Below are positions 44,612 through 55,022 of a DNA stretch of 64,000 nt, one piece after another. Every line of letters begins with the position of its first letter. The first letter of the stretch is position 1. The translations under genes were made by a program, and so were the position numbers. Under the pieces are notes generated by a model. It was not told where the DNA came from, searched no databases, and saw only the letters and a program-made list of their open reading frames with translations. Location of the stretch: NCBI GenBank assembly GCA_011947345.1, contig JAAVTG010000248.1:62001-126000 (forward strand), given 5' to 3'. This DNA comes from Phytophthora quininea (lineage: Eukaryota > Oomycota > Peronosporomycetes > Peronosporales > Peronosporaceae).

Positions 44612-45798
44612 ACTACGTTAAAACTACTAGACAGCAAGAGCGAGGAGCTACTACACTTGAGCTGGACGCCGCCGAATCGGAAATGGGGGCAACTTGCGAG
44701 ATCCGCGTTTTTGGATTTGTGGGTTAGCACCTGATTTTTCATCGAGTTGGTTTGTTTGACTGGTGGTTTGTATCGAATGGATTTTTACGATTTTTAGCGA
44801 ACGTTATCTCAGTGGATACGATTAATACATACAAAACAAGAGGTGCAGATTAATCATCTACTGATTTAGAGTACACTCTGATTTTTGCCTGTCTGTTTTC
44901 GTTGGCTCGCATCGTTATGCCGTTCGAGCAAACTTTGAGGCGAGACCCGATCCCGATCATTTTCCTCTTCCACCGCCGCTACAATTTGCAGCGGAACGGT
45001 GAGCTCGGTGCGGCCGCGCAGGATAGTGCAGGCCTTTTCAGCAGCACATGGCGGTGTGTAACTTTTGCTCCAGGAGACAGCGGCAGCCAAACGTCAGCGG
45101 AGACATCACGGCGGACTTGTGAGCTCTCAATCCTCCAGCCAGCCTTGCGGTCTTTCGACCTCGCGGTGCCGATTGTCAGCTCGACACGACGCGGCAATGC
45201 GTCGCTGGTCCAAACGCTCCGACTTGAAGGCTCTCTAGCGAAAGCCTGCCGTGTAGTTGGTAGGTAGACTTGGGCGTCTGCTCGAAGGAACGACGTGCCA
45301 TCGAAAAACAACCGGTCTTGGTGAGGTGAGCCGCGGCGAGCTTTGGTCAGGTCGTGCTAAAACGAGCTGCCGCTCATCCTGCGGGAGCGAGCGATCACAC
45401 TGCGAGCCGCTGATCGAGGGCTGCATCGGATTGCCTTCACCCGCTGAAAACTGTTGTTTTTTGTGGTCGCTGTGCGAGAACCAAACAATGAATAGACTCT
45501 CCCATGCTGGGACACTCGTTGCACTCAGCACGAATATGGCACGCCTTGCGAATGCCGGACAGCCATGAACGAATAGCATCCGCTGCTGAGATCGATTCGG
45601 GTCTGCTTGGGCAGGAAGCACTCCGTGACGACTGCTTTCACGACGGGTAACTCCCTGTTTGTCAAATGTTGTGCTGCAGGGCGGAATGCAATGCGTTTAG
45701 TCACTTTGCCCAACAAATATGTGTATGCTGTATTCATACCAGTGTGGTTTCCGTATTGCTACTCATTCAATCTACTGCAGCAATGATGGCCGACCGTT
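44612..45798. other. Gene-free region between tandem secreted-protein genes
   Basis: About 1.2 kb. Short open frames on both strands show no domain or homology I can recognise. It must hold the promoter of the gene ending at 43176 and the 3' region of its neighbour. Confidence 0.4.
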
Positions 45799-47147
45799 CT
45801 AGTTAACCGTGCCCGACTTCGCGCCGGAGCTCTGCGAGCTCGATCCCTTGGCGCTCTTCAGCCAGCAGGTACCGCCGTTGTAGCTGGTCCAAGTGTAGGC
45901 GTGGCAGTTGCCGTTGCTCTTGCAGATCGAGCAGCAACCATCAGCTGAGCCGCTCATGGCGCTGCCAATGTCGTTGCCCGAGTAGTCGACGTTGTCCTCG
46001 GTGGTGCACTGGGCGGAAGAAGAGCCCTGCGAAATCTGCAGGTCCGGGAACGAGTACCCGGCCGGCGCGGCAACGCAGCCGTCGGCCTGCGAGTTGCACG
46101 TATTGCAGATCTGGGAGTAGAGCGAACGGCTGCAGCCGAACTGCGACTTGGCGCACTGGGCGCTGTTCTCGTAGCACTTGGGGTTGGCCGCCGTGAGGCT
46201 GCCCACGTCCGGCAGCGGCTTCATGTTGGCGTAGGTGCCGTTGTTGACCATCTCGTTGTACTTGGCCACCATCTTGGCGGCGCGGTCTGCGTTGGCCTGG
46301 GGTTGCCCGGGTCCTTCCAGAAGTCGAGGCACTGCTCGACTTCGAAGCCGTGGCCCGTGTTCTTGGCCTTGAACTCGACCCCACCGGCCTGGCAGAAGGC
46401 CTGGTAGTTGCTGAACCCCTGCTGCGTGATGCCCACGAGGTCGTCAATGTTGATGAAGCCCAGAATCTTGTACGAGAACGAGCACTTGTCTCCGTCGGGC
46501 TCCACGCCCAGCGGGCACAGGCCGCCGGGGTACTCGGCACGACACTGGTCCGTCTTCTCGGCACGGTACTTTTGAGCGCATGAGTTGGGGTACGAGTACC
46601 AGAAGTTGTTCGGGTAGGGCGCGCGAGGGTCCGACGACTGTGCGTTGGCGCCGACCATGGGGCCGACATCGGTCTCGCCGTCGAGACCGTAGTAGACCTT
46701 GCAGTCCTTGGGCAGATCGCTGCCGGCGTTGGTGCACTTGGCACCGTCCATGGCCACAAAGTTGCCGTACTCGACGGGCGTGCGGTTCTCGTAGTACTTG
46801 ATGCCGTTGGTGGGCTGCACAATGTTGACCTCGTAGAAGACGACGTACTGCATGTCGTTCTTGCGGTGGCACTTGACCGACTGCTCGTTGACGTTGATGC
46901 CTTCGGCCTGCACGTACATGAGCGCACCTTCGACCGACGCCAAGTTGACGGTGTCGAGGTTGTTCATATAGGCCAGCTCCTTGGTGGCTCCGTACTTGGA
47001 CAACCACGACTGGGTCTCCTGGTTGAACACGGGGCCATCGCCCTGCACACGAGCCTGGATAGCCGTGACTTTCTTCATGTGCCAACCGTTGTTGTCGGCG
47101 CTGACAGCGCCCAAGAGCGCGCAGAGAAGACCCAAGTGGCGCCACAT
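45799..47147 (-). CDS. Secreted paralogue with C-terminal PAN/Apple-like domain (one frameshift)
   Basis: Signal peptide MWRHLGLLCALLGAVSA, then the same domain as the neighbouring gene (VQARVQGDGPVFNQETQSW; GINVNEQSVKCHRKNDMQY; VYYGLDGETDVGPMVGAN; GFINIDDLVGITQ) and the same Cys-rich part. Instead of a GPI tail it ends in a PAN/Apple-like module (about 46000-45800; DNVDYSGNDIGSAM, then CCSICKSNGNCHAYTW, then GTCWLKSA), a fold that binds carbohydrate or protein in oomycete surface and secreted proteins. The frame shifts by one base near 46300 (CCCC) inside continuous homology. Same orientation as the neighbour, so it is a tandem duplicate with a swapped C-terminus. Confidence 0.75.
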
Positions 47148-48273
47148 AGCGGATGGACAGACGACGGAGTGGAAGCGGCGGTAGATAGACAGCGAAAGCT
47201 GAAGCTGGAGCTTAAGCTAGACGTTGCTGAATCCGAAATGGGGAGACACCGGTGGTTGTGTCCGTGGACCGCAACATTGTCGGGATAGGCGAATCGAGCG
47301 AGACATTGAGGTTGCGGGATTGTGTCATGACGGAAAACAGGTGGGGGTTAATTGCCTGGTCTCCTTGTCCGCGAGCGCCCGTGCTCAATGCACCTGCTGG
47401 CGCTGCAGCTAAGCTGGATGCCACTGTTCGAGCAGCATGAGCGGGACTGCTGGACATCTACGAGGGTGCTACTTGTACGAACAGCAATACCTGAGCTCTT
47501 GGCAGAATGTCTACTTCTACTACTACTACTACAGACACAAAGACAATCACGTCCTGATGAAACAACGAGTCAACGCCTTCAAACGCCACGACAACTTGCC
47601 AACTCGAAGCTGCAGCGTAGGCTTACGTGCTTGTCGAAAATCGACTTGAAACTGGCTTCGATCTGTATCAAATCCCATGCTGAGTCTTCATCACGTCGCA
47701 CTCTGTTCTCCTAGTAACTTACTATACTACTAACAGGGAAATACTGAGGTCAGGGCAGCCGATCGTTCGACAGCTCTGCTCTGCTTACGGATCCTGCGAA
47801 TGGTGGACGCTGCTGAATGTTGTGCGACGGCATCAAGGAGAATATCTGCTAATGAAAAGCCATGCCATTCGTGACAACAAAAGCAGCTGTACGACGATGG
47901 GTGCTCGCTGGAGATCAAAAGACTATAGTGCTCGCTGGAAAGCTTGCAGCAGGACCAGCGTCGGCAACACGCTGTCTCAGTACGCATGAACAGCCTAAAA
48001 CTCTCAAGTTGAATAAGATGAAGCTATTCACGAAAAGTGTGTATCCATTCATGAAAAGCGGCAAGCGCGGATTGCGTGGGGGCCTGCTTCATCCGCATGA
48101 CATCAGAGCTCATCAAGCAGAGTTCCTCGATTGCCTTCTTTCTCTCACGCGATCACTAATACTGTCACACTTTGCTGACTTCAAATGACATGGACAACCC
48201 TTATCCGTCGACGATAGTTCGCTGACCATGTCAAATTTCCATTCATTCCTGCATTTGCCAAGCACCGACGACA
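47148..48273. other. Intergenic region with TAC-repeat microsatellite and DGAT2 promoter
   Basis: About 1.1 kb with no convincing gene. A short (TAC)n tract lies at about 47514-47533. The last 40 bp contain an initiator-like site before the DGAT2 gene. Confidence 0.45.
48243..48257 (+). promoter_or_regulatory. Oomycete initiator-like element upstream of DGAT2
   Basis: TCATTCCTGCATTTG fits the oomycete initiator consensus (TCATTYY then CAWTTT) and lies about 20-30 bp before the ATG at 48274, a normal distance in Phytophthora. Confidence 0.6.
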
Positions 48274-49661
48274 ATGACATCAAGCCCAGTGTCACCAGCA
48301 ATACAGGATGCTGCTGCTGTGAAGCGCAACAACGTGCTCGTGTATGAAGCCCCGTGGTTCTTCGAAGAGGACAGCAAGGTGCCTATGTGGGCCCAAACTC
48401 TCATCACTGATATCTTCAGCTTCGTGACCTACCACTATTTCGTCTGGAGCTGGCCGTTCATGGCGCTGTTCTACTATCTCCACAAGGTATGTATGTGTTT
48501 GCTGCAATACCGAGGTCCTTCTATTCGACTAATAGCCTTCGTACCGACAAACAGAATGCACAAGGCTACGTGGCTGTGGCGATGGTGGCGCTGTATCTAC
48601 CGTCGTTCTTTAGTGGAGCGCAAAAGACCGGGAAGGGAAACGTTTGGCACGCTCTTCGCACGTCCAGTCTGTGGGGACTTACCAACAAGTTCCTTCGGTG
48701 CGTTCAAAATTAAACTCCAGTGTTATCGTGCACTAACGCATTTCGTAGCATCAAAATTGTCCGCGAGCAGGAGCTCGACCCGAAGAAGAAGTACATCTTC
48801 GGCTTTCACCCCCACGGAATCATTGTGTTGTCACGGGTTGCCATCTTCGGCAGCAACTTCGATGCTGTTTTCCCGGGAATCACCAACCGGCGTACGTATT
48901 CTCCAACTGATAATCGGGAGCATACGTGGGTTTCTGGAGTTTGATAATTGACTGCTGCTGCGTATCTGCTAGTTCTAGGAGCGTCCGCGATGTATTATAT
49001 CCCGTTGGGTCGCGAAATGTGCTTGTGGATGGGAGGAGTTGATGCTTCACGTTCTACTGGAGATAAGGTTTTGAACGAAGGCAACAGCATTATCGTCTAT
49101 CCTGGCGGTGTCCCGGAGATCTTTCGGACAGACCCCAACTCGAAGGAGGTGCGTGAATACTGTTGTTGGTAACCTCGATTGACCGACTAAACGCAGGTGT
49201 ACGATCCTAGACGCAACTAGTTCTGCGAAAGAGGCTTGGATTCATCAAACTCGCAATGCGTCATGGCGCTGACCTCGTTCCCACCTTCGTCTTTGGCGAG
49301 AAGTGGCTTTACCAGTAAGTTTATAACTCGTCTGATATTCTTCGTTGATACGAGCTAACTGCAGTGAATCATAAGCATGTGGACACCACCGAAAAGCGTG
49401 ACGGACTTCTTCCGGAAGGTGTTAGGGATTCCGGTTCTCATCTTCTGGGGCAGATTTTGGTGGATCCCCAAGGCCCCTGCAAAAGGCAAGCGCTACGGAT
49501 TGGTCTATGGGAAGCCAATTCCCACAAAACTCACTCCAAACCCGACGGATGAAGAGCTGCGTGCTGTGCACAAGGAGTATGTCACGGCGATTCAGCGTGT
49601 CTTTGAAGAGTACAAAGCAGACTTTGGCTATGAAGAAGACGAAACGCTGGCCATTATCTAG
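48274..49661 (+). CDS. DGAT2-like acyltransferase, intact, six exons
   Basis: Diacylglycerol O-acyltransferase type 2 family, an ER membrane enzyme making triacylglycerol from diacylglycerol and acyl-CoA. Exons: 48274-48486, 48555-48697, 48749-48891, 48973-49148, 49211-49314, 49376-49661. All introns are GT-AG and phases join to 354 residues, a normal family length. A hydrophobic hairpin (YHYFVWSWPFMALFYYLH, then YVAVAMVALYLPSFF) precedes the HPHG motif in FGFHPHGIIVLSRV. YPGGVPEIFRT and LGFIKLAMRHGADLVPTFVFGE match conserved family blocks. It is an inverted paralogue of the gene disrupted at 38944-42934 and the only working copy here. Confidence 0.88.
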
Positions 49662-49983
49662 GCTCATATCAAAGCTGCTTGTGTAAGTATCGGAAAGAGG
49701 ACTGCCGCAGAATAGTCTGGACCCACTTGCTGCAATAGCATCTCGAGACGGCTGAAAAATCTTATCATGAAAAGTGTTTCAGGTTCGCTACATTCTCGAG
49801 TTAGCCCTCTGGAGTTGGAATTAATCTTGATCATCGCTACATTTTCACTGCACTGTTGCCATTTTGCTCAAATATCCACACCAAGTGCGATGAAAAAGCT
49901 TTCATTTCGAGCACTTCAGTACTTTCGGAATGACAAATTATCTTTGTAAATTGCTGATCATTCACGTGACTCCATGTTCAGCT
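49662..49983. other. DGAT2 3' flank sharing sequence with the Fanzor left end
   Basis: The region after the stop resembles the 3' flank of the disrupted DGAT2 copy (38760-38943, inverse). At 49834-49900 it matches the left flank of Fanzor copy 2 (ATTTTCACTGCACTG, then ATCCACACCAAGTGCGA). It also forms a hairpin-like AAGTGC...GCACTT around 49880-49915. Confidence 0.55.
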
Positions 49984-50708
49984 TCAATTCGGAATGCATT
50001 GGCTGTAGGTATCATCTTTCTTCACGCACGTGCTTCCGTCAGTGCAAGCACCCGACCAGTTCGTGCCCCCGCATTGCCCCCAGACGGCAGCCACCTTTTT
50101 CACGCACTGGCCGTACCAGTCGTCGAACTCGGCGCACTGCAGCTCATCTTTACAGCCCACCACTTTGCCGTGCCACTTGCATTGCCCCCACTCGCCAACT
50201 TTCGCGACGCCGTCGTCGCTAGGGACACATTGACCGTAGTCTTCACTCTTCTTTTCGCACTTGCTGCCAGAAGCACACTCGGTCATCCACCCATAGCCAC
50301 CGCATTGGCCCCATAGGTCCTGCACCTTCCTGACACAGAACCCGTAGTATGTAACATCGGAGGAGACGCACTTGAGGTTGTCCTCACACGGCGTCGAAAA
50401 GTCTTCCCAGATGCATTGGCCCCACTCGCCAACTTTGCTGCCGGCATTCGGATTGGGAACGCATTGGCTGTACCAATCGTCCTGCTTCACACACGTGCTA
50501 CCGGCCGAGCAGGGCAGCGCCCACCCGTTGCCACCGCATTGGCCCCTGTATCGACTTCGTTCTTGACGCACTGGCCGTACCAGGCGTTTGCCACGACACA
50601 CTCCAACCCGTCAGCGCAGTCGATCTGCTGCTTATCGATCCAGTGACATTGCTCGTTTATGGCGTCGACATTTGCAACAGCAAGGGCGGTGGCAACAACA
50701 ACCTTCAT
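49984..50708 (-). CDS. Secreted protein with six CBM1-like modules (one frameshift)
   Basis: Signal peptide MKVVVATALAVANVDA (ATG at 50708), then six small Cys-rich modules of the fungal-type cellulose-binding (CBM1) pattern. Modules 2, 4 and 6 have the classic GQCGG...W...C...G..C......Y.QC. Modules 1, 3 and 5 are variants with QC.W instead of QCGG and an acidic C-region. The frame changes once near 50550 (GGGG) between modules 1 and 2. CBM1 proteins of Phytophthora bind cellulose in their own or the host wall; there is no catalytic domain here, so a binding or structural role is likely. Confidence 0.8.
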
Positions 50709-50816
50709 CGTGGACCATTCGATGTGCTCATATTTGTTCGTACGCAAGTCACTAAAAGAAAAGATATACACGAAGGGGCGTGAGAAGATCCCCGCGAGAG
50801 GCTGCTGGCCACCCGT

Positions 50817-51425
50817 TTACTCCGATCCGGGCAGGCAGCGGCTGAAGAACTCGTCCGTGACTCTACAGTGCGCAGCCTTGGGGCACGAGGCCTTCCAGAG
50901 GCCATTGACGTCCTTGCCACCGCACTGGTCAAAGAGTTGGGCCTCCCTGCGCAGGCAGTGGCCGCTGAAGTCGCTGTCCTCGATGCACTGCAGCCCCTCG
51001 GCGCAGTCCACGAGGCCGTCCTCGTACTTGCAGCGGCCGTAGAGCGGTGCCTTGTCCAACTGCTCGTCCGCAGGCATCTTGCGCTTCTCCAGGTTGGTCT
51101 TCTTCTGGCACTGGCTGTACTCACCCGTCAGCAGCACGCACTTGAGGTTGTTGCCAGCGCACTGCTTGGCCCACGGGCCCTCGGCGCCCTTGCCGCCGCA
51201 CTGGTCACCCTCTCCAGGGTTCTTCTTGAAGCACCAGCCGTTGTGCTTGTCGCACTGGACGCAGAAGAGATCGGGCTTGCACTTGACGGCCTTGTCCTCC
51301 CACATGCACTGGTCACCGAGCGACGCCAGCTTGGTACTGATATGCACGCGCAGGTGCGACTGGGGCTTGGCCTCGGACAGCGAGAACAACGCGAGCGAGG
51401 CGGCGACGAAGGCGGTGAGCTGCAT
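50817..51425 (-). CDS. Secreted protein with four CBM1-like modules
   Basis: Intact, 202 residues. Signal peptide MQLTAFVAASLALFSLSEA, then four Cys-rich modules alternating in the same way as the neighbour: GDQCMWEDKAVKCKPDLFC; GDQCGGKGAEGPWAKQC; GRCKYEDGLVDCAEGLQC; FDQCGGKDVNGLWKASC. The aromatic residues that stack on cellulose in CBM1 are partly retained (W, Y, F). A basic linker (NLEKRKMPADEQL) splits the pairs. It lies upstream of the six-module gene on the same strand, so it is probably a tandem relative. Confidence 0.85.
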   Translation of the reverse strand: MQLTAFVAASLALFSLSEAKPQSHLRVHISTKLASLGDQCMWEDKAVKCKPDLFCVQCDKHNGWCFKKNPGEGDQCGGKGAEGPWAKQCAGNNLKCVLLTGEYSQCQKKTNLEKRKMPADEQLDKAPLYGRCKYEDGLVDCAEGLQCIEDSDFSGHCLRREAQLFDQCGGKDVNGLWKASCPKAAHCRVTDEFFSRCLPGSE

Positions 51426-51940
51426 GGTCTTGAACGGATGGAAGGGGCTTGGCTTCGGCGTAAAGATACTTCTTCGGGAATGACACCTGAGTTGCTGTCC
51501 GAATGGCCATCAAATCCACAAGGGTCGAGACTATTGCGGTCTGATTTATAAAAACAGTGCCATGAGTTGTGAGTAAATGGAAGATGATTGGTTGAAAAGA
51601 CCAAGAAAAGATTTGATTGGTAAATCCAAGTTGAAGTTGACTGGCGGTATCCGAATGAGCAGCGGCGATGTGAGTCCGAGCTTGGTGAACAGGTTGACGA
51701 ACTCGTACTCCTCGCGGTTGATGTTAATGCTGCGACTTCTCCACGATGAGGATCATCCCAAGATGGTTGGGTTGGCGGTCGCGCAGAGATTAGATACCAT
51801 TCATTTAAAATAGGAAGAGAACTGCAAAGGCGTTGACAAGCACCCAGCTAGGAAACTACAGGTTGGAGAACGCGACGATCAAGGAGGTTGATACTATTAG
51901 ATTTGATAGACGAATAGTCGCAACTGCCTTCTGTGCAGCT
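51426..51940. other. Intergenic region, promoter side of the CBM1 gene
   Basis: About 500 bp with no recognised gene. It presumably holds the promoter of the four-module CBM1 gene. Confidence 0.35.
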
Positions 51941-52412
51941 TTAACCCCAACGATTGAAGGAAAAAAACATTGGCACTGTTACATTGTAAACATTGTTCTC
52001 CACAATATTGATTGTGGCGATCTCGACCAATATTGTCAGAATCGTGAGGGCAACTAGCAACTTCTGCTCGTAGCTGTCGTGCTCTTCCGTCTCTGTTTCG
52101 CTATCTTCACAAGCTACCCGCACTGCCTTCGAAATGATTTCGTTCGTAACAAGACCCCAGTTAAGCCTCAAGTAGAGGATTGGCTCGAGCGTCTCCGCAC
52201 TCATTCGCTTCCGCATACATCCAAGCATGCACTTCACTGCAAAGAACAGTCGTTCCACCTCGACGGAGGTATCTGGAAGCCAAGCCAAATCGATGTATTT
52301 CGAGCGGTCTTCCTCTCTGGACCTGGATCTCTCTTCGATGGCTGCTTTGACTTCCCCGGGTGATCAGCGGCGTCTCATTGTAGGCGCGACTGCTGCCTCG
52401 TTTTCGCCGTAC
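51941..52412 (-). pseudogene. hAT transposase C-terminal fragment (dimerisation domain)
   Basis: Minus-strand translation gives the hAT family dimerisation signature (YIDLAWLPDTSVEVERLFF, then MRKRMSAETLEPILYLRLN). Only this C-terminal piece is visible; the DDE catalytic part and the element ends are missing, so it is a relic. Confidence 0.72.
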
Positions 52413-52440
52413 ACCACTCGGACATGCAGACCTTAGTGTA

Positions 52441-53120
52441 CGAACACTAAGTGTTTGGGTGCGCTTCTTCTTTGAAGTGCCTGGGCGGGCAAATGCTGGT
52501 CGATGTCGTTCCGTGTGCTGGGGACGAGCAAATGTGAGCGTGTCATGGCGCTGCCAGCTGTCTGGATCCGCGTCGCTGGATGAGCTAACTCGTATCCGAG
52601 GTTCTGCCGCGTTGGATGTCTTGATCGGCTAGCTTGGCTTTCATGATGAGATTGAGCTGTCGATAACTTTACATTTCGTTGGCCCGAAACAGATAGGAGA
52701 CGTGCCGAGTTCTCTCTGCTGCTTGGCGCATCCCTGCCAGGCTTTTTCGATGGAATCGCTGCAACTCTGCAAAACATTTCCAGCGATAGAACTCGCAGCT
52801 CCTTTGGCCCTTCGAGCGCTGTGGGTCTCCATTTCGCTCGAGGCAGACCAGCGCAACCCCGACTATATCCAATTGCCAGTCGCCGTGCTCGACTCTGCTT
52901 ATGCATTTGTGATCGGCATCTGCTTGGCATTGAGCGATTTTGGGAAGACTACCATTGCCGCACAGCCGATTCGTCATCGCTTTTGCTGTCCCAAATGTAG
53001 CCATCCAAAACGATTGCGCCCTTCCAAGATCGTCGCGGATGATAACGAAATCGGCACTTGCCATAGACGTCGGGCTTAAAAGTGCTACCTCGAAGCAACC
53101 AACCGAGCAACCAGCCCAGC
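52441..53120. other. Gene-free region upstream of the AKR cluster
   Basis: About 680 bp. Open frames of 120-150 codons on both strands show no recognisable domain. It may include remnants of an older gene. Confidence 0.35.
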
Positions 53121-53137
53121 AGCTCATTCTCACATTT
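53121..53137 (+). promoter_or_regulatory. Oomycete initiator of AKR gene 1
   Basis: GCTCATTCTCACATTTG is a close match to the oomycete initiator consensus (GCTCATTYYNCAWTTT). It lies 45-60 bp before the ATG at 53182. The inverted copy of this gene keeps only the second half of the element. Confidence 0.75.
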
Positions 53138-54222
53138 GCTTCATCCTCACCAAGCCAACCCTACTACAAACGCCAAGCGCCATGGCCCCGTCGACTTCGA
53201 CCTCTGCTGCTGGAACCAAGATGACCTACCGCTTCCTGGGGGACTCTGGGCTGCTGGTCTCCAAGGCCTCGCTCGGCTCCTGGATGAGCTACGACGAAAA
53301 GTACACGGTGGACGCCTGGTACGAGATGGTCAAGCTGGCCTACGAGCACGGCGTCAACTTCTTCGACACGGCCGAGATGTACGGCAACGGGCAGGCCGAG
53401 GAGCTGCTGGGCGGTGCTATCAAGAAGGGCATCAAGGAAGGACTGTTCAGTCGCGAGGACCTGGTCATCTCCACCAAGGAATTCATGGGCACCAAGGGCT
53501 TCACTGACGGCGGTCCCAACGACCAAGGCAACAGCCGCAAGCACATCGTCGAGGGGCTCAAGGCTTCACTGCGCCGGCTCGACCTCGACTACGTCGACGT
53601 GGTCTTCAGCCACCGCCCTGATCCGTACACGCCGATCGAGGAGACCGTCCGCGCCATGAACTTTGTGATTGACCAGGGCTGGGCCTTCTACTGGGGAACC
53701 AGCGAGTGGCTGCCTTCGCAGTTCCGCGAAGCCTGTGAGATCGCTGATCGCCTCGGCTTGATCCGCCCCATTGTGGAGCAGGCCCAGTACAACATTTTTG
53801 TTCGGAGCAAGGTGGAGTTCGAGTTCCTGGACCTGTACAAGAAGTACAAGCTCGGACTCACGACCTGGTCGCCGCTTGCGTTCGGAACCCTCACGGGTAA
53901 GTACAGCGCCGGCAAGCCCGATGGCTCGCGCTTCACGGGCCCCATGTTTAAGGAAGGCAGTCCACTCGCTGCGGGATTCGAGGAACGCGTGGAGATGGCT
54001 GACAAGTTGAAGCCCATCGCCAAGGAGCTGGGCTGCACGCTCGCTCAGATGTCAATCGCGTGGGCAGTCTCGAACGAGAACGTGTCCACAGTGTTGCTGG
54101 GAGCCAGTCGCCCGTCTCAACTGGAGGAGAACCTCAAGGCGCTGGAGTTTGTGGACAAGATCACGCCGGAGGTGAAGGCCAAGATCGACGCCATCGTGCC
54201 TATGGCCCCCACGACATCTGAA
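53136..54222 (+). repeat. Left arm of AKR inverted repeat 1
   Basis: About 1.09 kb nearly identical in inverse orientation to 55067-56154. It covers the AKR gene from the middle of its initiator to the last 15 or so codons. The spacer is about 0.84 kb. Confidence 0.88.
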
Positions 54223-54261
54223 ATGGATGGGTTTTCACTGCTGCGCCAACGTCACCTTTGA
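53182..54261 (+). CDS. Aldo-keto reductase, Kv-beta-like (AKR6-type), copy 1a
   Basis: Intact, 359 residues. NADPH-dependent carbonyl reductase of the voltage-gated K+ channel beta-subunit type. The catalytic tetrad is visible: Asp62 and Tyr67 in FFDTAEMYGNG, Lys99 in VISTKEF, His144 in FSHRPD. Cofactor-binding blocks follow (YWGTSEWLPSQ; SPLAFGTLTGKY; LLGASRPSQLEENLKAL). A strong initiator precedes the gene. Whether it acts as a soluble reductase or a channel subunit cannot be told from sequence. It is one of five AKR genes in 11 kb. Confidence 0.92.
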   Translation: MAPSTSTSAAGTKMTYRFLGDSGLLVSKASLGSWMSYDEKYTVDAWYEMVKLAYEHGVNFFDTAEMYGNGQAEELLGGAIKKGIKEGLFSREDLVISTKEFMGTKGFTDGGPNDQGNSRKHIVEGLKASLRRLDLDYVDVVFSHRPDPYTPIEETVRAMNFVIDQGWAFYWGTSEWLPSQFREACEIADRLGLIRPIVEQAQYNIFVRSKVEFEFLDLYKKYKLGLTTWSPLAFGTLTGKYSAGKPDGSRFTGPMFKEGSPLAAGFEERVEMADKLKPIAKELGCTLAQMSIAWAVSNENVSTVLLGASRPSQLEENLKALEFVDKITPEVKAKIDAIVPMAPTTSEMDGFSLLRQRHL

Positions 54262-55022
54262 GTGCTTCTGGCCCACTTGCTCCTAGGCACGAGTCGCCGC
54301 AATGATGGAAGAAGCAACTCCAGTGATTCGGTTACCCCGTAACATGAAGAAGAAAAAATCGAGATGATCGTCCTTTGTATTCTTTTGAAATGCGAGTCGT
54401 TGCAGTTGCTCTTAAGGTTAATAAGATCGATAACTCGCACGGAATCCCCCCGCTTTCCCGTTAATGCTACAGTCGCAATGGCTGCTGCGGTGGGCATCGC
54501 TTCTTGAGCAATGAATGACCCGTAGGCGAAGCCGCAGCAGAGCACGACTTTGGAAGTAATAAGCCTTTGGAAGTAATAAGCCGACTAAACCGCAAATTCA
54601 AAAGGCAACTGCCACCTAATTTACATCCTCCCGGATCGTCCGTCTCAACTAGTTTGGTGAACTCGGTGTTGCTGTCGGTCTTCTTGGACACATGCATCAC
54701 ACAATGATAGACACCGATACCCAACTGTTGCTACTCCTGGCTCGAGGAACTGCAGGGCTGAGGTGAGAACGAACGGAATGTATATTCCATGGCAAATTCC
54801 GAGCTAACTGCTAACAAACCATCCTCCCGAGGGGTTTCTCCCAAGGGCGGCGAAACTACTAACCGCGAGTTCATGGTAAAATAGGTCGGGAACGGGCCAT
54901 CACCGTACCGCCGACAACACCAACATTGAAACTTATGTTAAATTGATCCTTGGCTCGCGAGAGAGGAAAAACAAAACAACGGGCTACGTTTTTCGCCAGC
55001 GCTGCTGGGTGCTGCATTGGGT
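54262..55022. other. Spacer between inverted AKR genes
   Basis: Convergent intergenic DNA holding both 3' ends. Short open frames only; GAAGTAATAAGCC is repeated in tandem near 54555-54580. No gene is recognised. Confidence 0.45.

Noticed and set aside
44866..45621. Several 75-128-codon frames between the secreted-protein genes
   Set aside because: They overlap on both strands with no protein-like composition or known motif.
52669..53133. 154-codon minus-strand frame upstream of the AKR cluster
   Set aside because: It overlaps the AKR initiator region and a comparable frame on the other strand; no domain is recognisable.
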